A stretch of DNA of 10,307 bases from DASVXQ01 sp046727955 (GTDB lineage Bacteria > Actinomycetota > CALGFH01). The notes beneath the pieces are model-generated. The model had not been told where the DNA came from. It worked only from the letters and a program-made list of their open reading frames with translations, and did not search any database. Positions within the stretch are counted from its first letter, which is position 1. Each line of letters begins with the position of its first letter. This document shows positions 6,509 to 10,307 of the stretch, one piece after another. The stretch covers positions 1-10,307 of the forward strand of contig JBKPDO010000380.1 of NCBI GenBank assembly GCA_046727955.1, given 5' to 3'. The translations under genes were made by a program, and so were the position numbers.

Positions 6509-6694
6509 ATGTCATTCATGGAGAACGAGCTCGCTGCGCTCCGGCAGGGCCACGCGCGCGGCATGGTCACCAACGAGGAGGCCAGCCAGCGGATGGAGGA
6601 GCTCGAGCGGCTGCTCTGGCACCAGGTGCTGGACCGCGCACACGGGGTCGCCCCCGCCGGTCGCGCACCTATCGCCAACGCCGAGGTGGCATAG
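6509..6694 (+). CDS. Small hypothetical helical protein (61 aa)
   Basis: I do not recognise this gene. From the ATG at 6509 it encodes an acidic, helix-prone segment (ENELAALRQG, then TNEEASQRMEELERLLWHQ, residues about 4-44) and a Pro/Ala-rich tail. Most codons end in G or C, which supports real coding. AAGGA at 6493-6497 is 11 nt upstream of ATG 6509, rather far; ATG 6518 is a possible later start, and a TTG at 6377 opens a longer frame whose added part does not look like protein. A weak promoter candidate, TTGCAC at 6377 and AAGAAT at 6400 with 17 bp between, lies upstream. There is no signal peptide or membrane segment. It is divergent from the DUF2236 gene and ends 50 bp before the convergent menE end. 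Its function is unknown. Confidence 0.55.
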   Translation: MSFMENELAALRQGHARGMVTNEEASQRMEELERLLWHQVLDRAHGVAPAGRAPIANAEVA

Positions 6695-6698
6695 CCGC

Positions 6699-6729
6699 AG
6701 CGCCCAGAGGCTCGATCTCTCGAAGCGCT
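6699..6729. terminator. Possible bidirectional hairpin between the small ORF and menE
   Basis: AGCGC (6699-6703) pairs with GCGCT (6725-6729), and inside it AGAG (6706-6709) pairs with CTCT (6717-6720), around an internal loop. It sits exactly in the 50-bp gap between two convergent gene ends. There is no T run on either side, so a classical intrinsic terminator is doubtful. Confidence 0.3.
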
Positions 6730-6744
6730 CCACCCCCGCGTCCT

Positions 6745-7950
6745 TCAGGTCCCGGGCGGCGCCAGGCCGGCGAGCCGGCGGCGCAGGACCTTTCCCGACG
6801 GGGTGCGGGGCAGTTCGCCCACCACGACCAGCCCACGCGGCGCCTTCGCGGCGGCCAGCCGCTCGCGGGCGTGCGCGCGCAGCCCCTCCAGCGAGGGCGG
6901 TCGCGCGGCGTCCGCCGGGACGACGTAGGCGACCAGCCGCTGTCCCCACTCGGGGTCGGGAACGCCCGCCACCGCAACCTCGGCGACGGCGGGATGGTCG
7001 ATCAGGATCGCCTCCACCTCGGCCGGATGCACGCTCACCCCGCCGGTGATGACCAGGTCGTCCCGCCGCCCCAGGACTGCCAGCCGCCCGTCGGGCCCGA
7101 GGCGGCCGAGGTCGCCGGTATGGAGCTGCCCGCGGCGCAGCGCCGCCCGCGTCCCGGCCGGGTCGAGGCGATAGCGACGCATTACCATCGGGCCGTGCAC
7201 GGCGATCTCCCCCTGCGCCGTGATGGACACCTCCACGCCCGGCAGCGGGTGGCCGTCGTGCACCACGCCCCCGAACGTCTCCGTCAGCCCGTAGGTGGTC
7301 ACCACCGCGACACCGCGGTCAGCGGCACGGACCAGCAGTGCGGGCGGCAGCGGGCCGCCGCCGAGCAGGATCCGGCGGAAGCGGCCGGCGCCGGCGCCGC
7401 TGTCGAGCAGACGCGCCAGCATGGTGGGCACCAGCGACACCAGTGTGGCCGAGCCCTCCAGTGCCACCCGGTCAACCAGTGCGGCGTCGAAGCGCTCGTG
7501 GACCTCGAGCGGCAGCCTCGAGTGCCAGGCGCGGGCGACGATGGCCAGGCCGGCCACCGAGTGCAGTGGCACGCAGGCGAGCCAGCGGTCGCCGGGGCCG
7601 ACGCCGATCGCGGCCGAGACCGCGCCAGACGACGCCTCGATACCGGCGGCGGTCAGCTCGACCCCCTTGGGCGCCCCAGTCGTGCCCGAGGTGGCGACGA
7701 CCGCCGCGATCCCGCGCTCCACCGGCTCGCCGCCAGCAAGCGCCGAGCGCCCGTCGCGGTCCAGCAGGTGGGTGGGGCGCAGCGTCGCCAGCGTCCGCCT
7801 CAGCTCCGCGGCGGGCGTCGCCGGGTCGAGCGGCAGCACCGCCTCCTCCGCCTCCCAGCAGCGCACCACCGCCCGCGCGGCCTCGGCTCGCGGCAGCACC
7901 ACCGCCAGCAGCGGCCGCTCCGTCGCCTGACTCGGCTCTCGCTCGGGCAT
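6745..7950 (-). CDS. menE: o-Succinylbenzoate--CoA ligase (MenE)
   Basis: This 401-residue acyl-adenylate enzyme activates o-succinylbenzoate with ATP and CoA to OSB-CoA in menaquinone synthesis. The adenylation motifs are in order: P-loop VATSGTTGAPKG (85-96), the A5 motif YGLTETFGG, HTGDLGRLGPDGRL (with the ATP-ribose-binding Asp), GRRDDLVITGGVSVHPAEVEAIL at the hinge, and the C-terminal RTPSGKVLRR with the catalytic Lys. The enzyme is shorter than the roughly 450-residue forms; the N-terminal domain is compact, as in several actinobacterial MenE proteins. Specificity rests mainly on context, since menB starts 139 bp away on the other strand and menA and menH follow. The ATG at 7950 lacks a ribosome site but has TAGCCT 7 nt upstream, indicating a leaderless transcript. 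The longer frame to 8130 is not protein-like. Another acyl-CoA ligase is the only real alternative. Confidence 0.9.
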   Translation of the reverse strand: MPEREPSQATERPLLAVVLPRAEAARAVVRCWEAEEAVLPLDPATPAAELRRTLATLRPTHLLDRDGRSALAGGEPVERGIAAVVATSGTTGAPKGVELTAAGIEASSGAVSAAIGVGPGDRWLACVPLHSVAGLAIVARAWHSRLPLEVHERFDAALVDRVALEGSATLVSLVPTMLARLLDSGAGAGRFRRILLGGGPLPPALLVRAADRGVAVVTTYGLTETFGGVVHDGHPLPGVEVSITAQGEIAVHGPMVMRRYRLDPAGTRAALRRGQLHTGDLGRLGPDGRLAVLGRRDDLVITGGVSVHPAEVEAILIDHPAVAEVAVAGVPDPEWGQRLVAYVVPADAARPPSLEGLRAHARERLAAAKAPRGLVVVGELPRTPSGKVLRRRLAGLAPPGT

Positions 7951-7986
7951 GGACGCGAGGCTAGCAGCTCGAGCCGGGGGTGTGGA
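7948..7986 (-). promoter_or_regulatory. Leaderless menE promoter
   Basis: On the minus strand TCCACA (complement of 7981-7986, four of six to TTGACA) is followed after 17 bp by TAGCCT (complement of 7958-7963), which fits TAnnnT. The ATG follows 7 nt later, so transcription would begin at or next to the start codon. This explains the missing Shine-Dalgarno of menE. Confidence 0.5.
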
Positions 7987-7989
7987 CAA
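7981..7989 (-). promoter_or_regulatory. Match to the actinobacterial DnaA box
   Basis: The minus strand reads TTGTCCACA, the preferred DnaA-binding 9-mer known from Streptomyces. It overlaps the -35 box of menE and lies in the menE/menB divergent region. No replication gene is near, so it is not an origin; it may be a regulatory site or chance. Confidence 0.35.
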
Positions 7990-8089
7990 CGCGGGGCGGC
8001 AGTCCCTGGGACAGCGGTAGCATGCGCCGCGGCGCTGTCGATGGGGTGACTCGCGGCGGCTGGCTGGACCGGAAAGGCCTGAAAGGGGC

Positions 8090-8908
8090 ATGGCGGTGGA
8101 GTGGCAGGGGCACGGTGGGCACAGTGACATCCGCTACGAGACCGCCGAGGGGATCGCCAAGATCACGATCTGCCGGCCAGAAGTGCGCAACGCCTTCCGT
8201 CCCAGGACGCTGTTCGAGCTCTCCGACGCCTTCGAGGCCGCCCGCAACGACCCTGAGGTCGGCGTGGTCATCCTGACCGGCGAGGGCACCGAGGCTTTCT
8301 GCTCCGGCGGCGACCAGCACATCCGCGGCGACGACGGCTACGTCGGCGAGGACGGCGTCGGCCGCCTCAACGTGCTCGACCTGCAGATCCAGATCCGCCG
8401 GCTGCCCAAGCCGGTGATCGCCATGGTGGCCGGCTACGCGATCGGCGGCGGCCACGTCCTGCACCTGGTGTGCGATCTCACCATCGCCGCCGACAACGCC
8501 CGCTTCGGCCAGACCGGCCCTAAGGTCGGCTCCTTCGACGGCGGCTACGGGATGGGCATGCTGGCCCGCACCGTCGGGCGCAAGAAGGCCGCCGAGATCT
8601 GGTTCCTGTGCGACCAGTACGACGCCCAGCAGGCGCTCCAGATGGGCCTGGTCAACGCGGTGGTGCCGCTCGACCGCCTGGAGGAGGTCACCGTCGACTG
8701 GTGCCGCAGGATCCTGAGCAGGAGCCCGCTGGCCCTGCGCCTGCTCAAGGCCGGCCTCAACGCCGACACCGACGGCCTGGCCGGGATCCAGCAGCTCGCT
8801 GGCGACGCCACCCTCCTCTACTACATGACCGAGGAGGCGCAGGAGGGTCGCGACGCCTTCCGTGAGCGGCGCACGCCGGATTTCTCCAAGTTTCCCCGCA
8901 GGCCCTGA
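8090..8908 (+). CDS. menB: 1,4-Dihydroxy-2-naphthoyl-CoA synthase (MenB)
   Basis: This 272-residue crotonase-fold enzyme closes the second ring, turning OSB-CoA into DHNA-CoA. Motifs: CSGGDQ (71-76) and GYAIGGGH (115-122) form the oxyanion hole; Tyr84 in DDGYVG and Ser148 in VGSFDGG match active-site residues of known MenB; the C-terminus MTEEAQEGRDAF and PDFSKFPRRP is a MenB hallmark. The motif QTGPKVGSFDGG carries Gly143 where bicarbonate-dependent type I enzymes (E. coli) have Gly; type II enzymes such as that of Mycobacterium tuberculosis have Asp. The ATG at 8090 sits 1 nt after AAAGGGG; a GTG at 8096 has better spacing (7 nt) and could be the true start. TAGCAT at 8018-8023 is a possible -10 without a clear -35. 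menA follows after 19 bp. Confidence 0.97.
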   Translation: MAVEWQGHGGHSDIRYETAEGIAKITICRPEVRNAFRPRTLFELSDAFEAARNDPEVGVVILTGEGTEAFCSGGDQHIRGDDGYVGEDGVGRLNVLDLQIQIRRLPKPVIAMVAGYAIGGGHVLHLVCDLTIAADNARFGQTGPKVGSFDGGYGMGMLARTVGRKKAAEIWFLCDQYDAQQALQMGLVNAVVPLDRLEEVTVDWCRRILSRSPLALRLLKAGLNADTDGLAGIQQLAGDATLLYYMTEEAQEGRDAFRERRTPDFSKFPRRP

Positions 8909-8927
8909 GTGGCATTTGAGGTCTGAC

Positions 8928-9833
8928 ATGGACGAGGTCCTCGGCAAGGGATCGCCCTCCGCGCCCGGCCTGGGCGTCTGGCTTCAGGGCGCGCGGCCCC
9001 GCACGCTGGTGGCGTCGGTCTGCCCGGTGCTGGTCGGCACCGCCGTGGCTGCGTCGCAGGGGCGGCTGCTCGTCTGGCGGGCGCTGACGGCCCTGGTCGT
9101 GTCGCTGGCGATCCAGGTCGGGGTCAACTACGCCAACGACTACTCCGACGGCGTCCGCGGCTCGGACACGCCCGCCCGCCTCGGGCCGGTCCGGCTCACC
9201 GCCTCCGGCCTCGCCCGCCCGGCCCAGGTGCGGCGCGCGGCGGCGATCGCCCTTGGCGTGGCCGCCGTGGCGGGGCTCGCCCTGGCCATCGCGGTCGACC
9301 TGCGGTTGCTCCTGGTGGGTGCGGTCTGCATCCCGGCGGCGGTGCTGTATACCGGTGGCCCACGCCCGTACGGCTACGCTGGCTTCGGCGAGCTGGCCGT
9401 GCTGCTCTTCTTCGGCCTTGTGGCCACCACCGGCACGGCCTACGTGCAGCTTGAGCGGGTGTCGGCGCTGGCGGTGGCCGCCTCCTTCCCGGTGGGCCTG
9501 GCGGCGGTGGCGCTGCTGCTGGCCAACAACATCCGTGACCTGGACGGTGACCGCGCGGCCGGCAAGCGCACGCTGGTCGTGCGGCTCGGGCGCGGCCGCG
9601 CCCGGGCGCTGTTTGTGCTCACCGTGGCCGCGGTGTTCGTGGTCGTCGCCTTTATCGGCCTGGTCCGCCCGCCTGCCCTGGCCGCCATGGCCGCGCTGCC
9701 GCTGGCGGTCCCCCCGGTCCGCCTGGTGCGCCGGCGTGAGGACGGCCCCGGCCTGATCGCGGCCCTGAGCGCCACCGCCCGGCTGCAGCTCGCCGTCTGC
9801 GCTCTGCTCGCCGTGGGGCTGTGGCTGTCGTGA
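8928..9833 (+). CDS. menA: 1,4-Dihydroxy-2-naphthoate polyprenyltransferase (MenA)
   Basis: This 301-residue integral membrane enzyme of the UbiA family joins the polyprenyl chain to DHNA, giving demethylmenaquinone. The first Asp-rich motif is NDYSD (70-74) within NYANDYSDGVRGSD, and the second is DLDGD (204-208) within NNIRDLDGDRAAGKRT; both bind the Mg-diphosphate of the prenyl donor. The opening WLQGARPRTL (18-27) is typical of MenA. About eight hydrophobic segments are visible, with the motifs on cytoplasmic loops. The start ATG at 8928 has GAGG 6 nt upstream and lies 19 bp after the menB stop, so the two are surely cotranscribed. The frame extends back to 8862 inside menB, but that start lacks support. 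The length is normal for the family. The gene converges with menH. Confidence 0.95.
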   Translation: MDEVLGKGSPSAPGLGVWLQGARPRTLVASVCPVLVGTAVAASQGRLLVWRALTALVVSLAIQVGVNYANDYSDGVRGSDTPARLGPVRLTASGLARPAQVRRAAAIALGVAAVAGLALAIAVDLRLLLVGAVCIPAAVLYTGGPRPYGYAGFGELAVLLFFGLVATTGTAYVQLERVSALAVAASFPVGLAAVALLLANNIRDLDGDRAAGKRTLVVRLGRGRARALFVLTVAAVFVVVAFIGLVRPPALAAMAALPLAVPPVRLVRRREDGPGLIAALSATARLQLAVCALLAVGLWLS

Positions 9834-9955
9834 TCGCCTCGGTGGGCCGCATGGCCGCGGTGGACCGCCCATGTCCTGGAGGCCTGGGGCTCGCGCTCGC
9901 GCCATGTCCCGCGGCCCTGAGCCTCGGGCTACGTCCGGAGGCCTCGGGCCTCGGG
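9834..9955. other. Convergent menA/menH spacer with degenerate repeats
   Basis: Between the two stop codons lie 122 bp of imperfect, highly GC-rich repeats. Looser copies of the 27-bp unit seen at 9921-9974 can be traced back to about 9867, for example ATGTCCTGGAGGCCTGGGG. No gene or clear intrinsic terminator is visible. Confidence 0.5.
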
Positions 9956-9974
9956 CTACGTCCCGGGGCCTCGG
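9921..9974. repeat. Two copies of a 27-bp repeat overlapping the menH stop
   Basis: Copies at 9921-9947 and 9948-9974 share 25 of 27 bases and begin GCCTCGGGCTACGTCC. A third copy starts at 9975 but breaks after 9 bases into three GGGACC hexamers (9980-9997). The CTA of the second copy is the complement of the menH TAG stop, and the unit is a multiple of three, so the first copy holds a second in-frame stop. Confidence 0.85.
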
Positions 9975-10307
9975 GCCTCGGGACCGGGACCGGGACCAGC
10001 GTGCCGGTCCAGGAAGCGCTCGATCAGCGCGCTGACCCGACCTGGGTGCTCGAGGTGGGCGGCGTGGCCGGCGTCCGGGACCAGCGCCACCTGGGCGCGC
10101 GGGCCGATCGCGGCGGCCACGCGCTCGGCCAGCGCCGCGAACTTGCCGTCGAGCGCCCCGGCCAGCAGCAGCACCGGCGCGTGCAGGGAGCCGAGGCGCC
10201 GCCACAGCGGCGCCTGCGTGCCGGTGCCCAGCAGGCGCAGGCTCGCGGTGAGCCCCGCCGGCGTGTTGGCCAGCCGCTCCGCGCGCCCGGCGTGCTCTGG
10301 TGGGAGC
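9956..10307 (-). CDS. menH: 2-Succinyl-6-hydroxy-2,4-cyclohexadiene-1-carboxylate synthase (MenH), 5' part missing
   Basis: The window shows the last 117 codons of an alpha/beta-hydrolase-fold protein read leftward; its start and nucleophile Ser lie beyond the window. MenH removes pyruvate from SEPHCHC to give SHCHC. The segment NTPAGLTASLRLLGTGTQ followed by PLWRRL is specific for MenH rather than general hydrolases. Then come PVLLLAGALDGKF with the catalytic Asp, and PDAGHAAHLEHPG with the catalytic His. The C-terminus ends in a low-complexity tail (HAGPGPGPEARGPGT) built by GGGACC hexamers and the 27-bp repeat, unlikely to be functional. Placement next to menE, menB and menA backs the call. 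A shorter start at 10174 would cut the fold in half and is not real. Confidence 0.85.
   Translation of the reverse strand, partial: LPPEHAGRAERLANTPAGLTASLRLLGTGTQAPLWRRLGSLHAPVLLLAGALDGKFAALAERVAAAIGPRAQVALVPDAGHAAHLEHPGRVSALIERFLDRHAGPGPGPEARGPGT

Noticed and set aside
5322..7049. 575-codon + strand open frame across DUF2236, the small ORF and the menE end
   Set aside because: It crosses three better-supported genes, and its tail is Arg/Pro-rich shadow translation.
7961..8947. 328-codon minus frame opposite menB
   Set aside because: MenB motifs on the + strand are unmistakable, so this is its complement shadow.
8757..10205. 482-codon minus frame opposite menA and out of frame in menH
   Set aside because: It is antisense to MenA and in a different frame from MenH, and its translation is low-complexity.

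Overview
The window comes from a very GC-rich chromosome with strong G/C preference at third codon positions, GTG starts, TAnnnT -10 boxes placed 6-7 nt before start codons (leaderless style), a Tat-exported lipoprotein and menaquinone genes. Together these suggest an actinobacterium (Actinomycetota), perhaps an uncultured or deep-branching one. The species cannot be named from the sequence.

Layout. (1) 1-357, + strand: the 3' part of a membrane-anchored or exported cupredoxin. (2) 358-741: a gene-free stretch holding six perfect copies of a 13-bp tandem repeat and two short protein-like stretches on the minus strand that may be relics. (3) 742-5009, minus strand: a tight four-gene carbohydrate-type ABC importer operon, transcribed as binding lipoprotein, ATPase, MalF-like permease, MalG-like permease. 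(4) 5010-5351: the control region upstream of that operon, with a perfect 10-bp-arm inverted repeat and a candidate + strand promoter with no gene after it. (5) 5352-6290, minus strand: an MpaB/Lcp-type (DUF2236) putative heme oxygenase. (6) 6509-6694, + strand: an unrecognised 61-residue helical protein. (7) 6745-10307: a menaquinone block, with menE on the minus strand diverging from menB-menA on the plus strand, which converge on menH (minus strand, cut by the window end).

How the genes work together. The importer is complete in itself (lipoprotein, two permeases, ATPase), so it need not borrow a shared ATPase. It probably brings in a sugar or sugar derivative that the sequence does not identify. 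The men block covers four steps of the classical o-succinylbenzoate route: MenH makes SHCHC, MenE activates OSB, MenB closes the naphthoate ring and MenA prenylates DHNA. MenF, MenD, MenC, the DHNA-CoA thioesterase and the final methyltransferase are not here.

The window is mostly ordinary metabolism. The points most worth a second look are the operator-like inverted repeat at 5105-5131, the possible gene relic with its stop-codon-bearing 13-bp array downstream of the importer, the leaderless menE promoter whose -35 box lies inside an actinobacterial DnaA box, the E. coli-like (type I) MenB, and the DUF2236 oxygenase beside quinone-prenylation genes.
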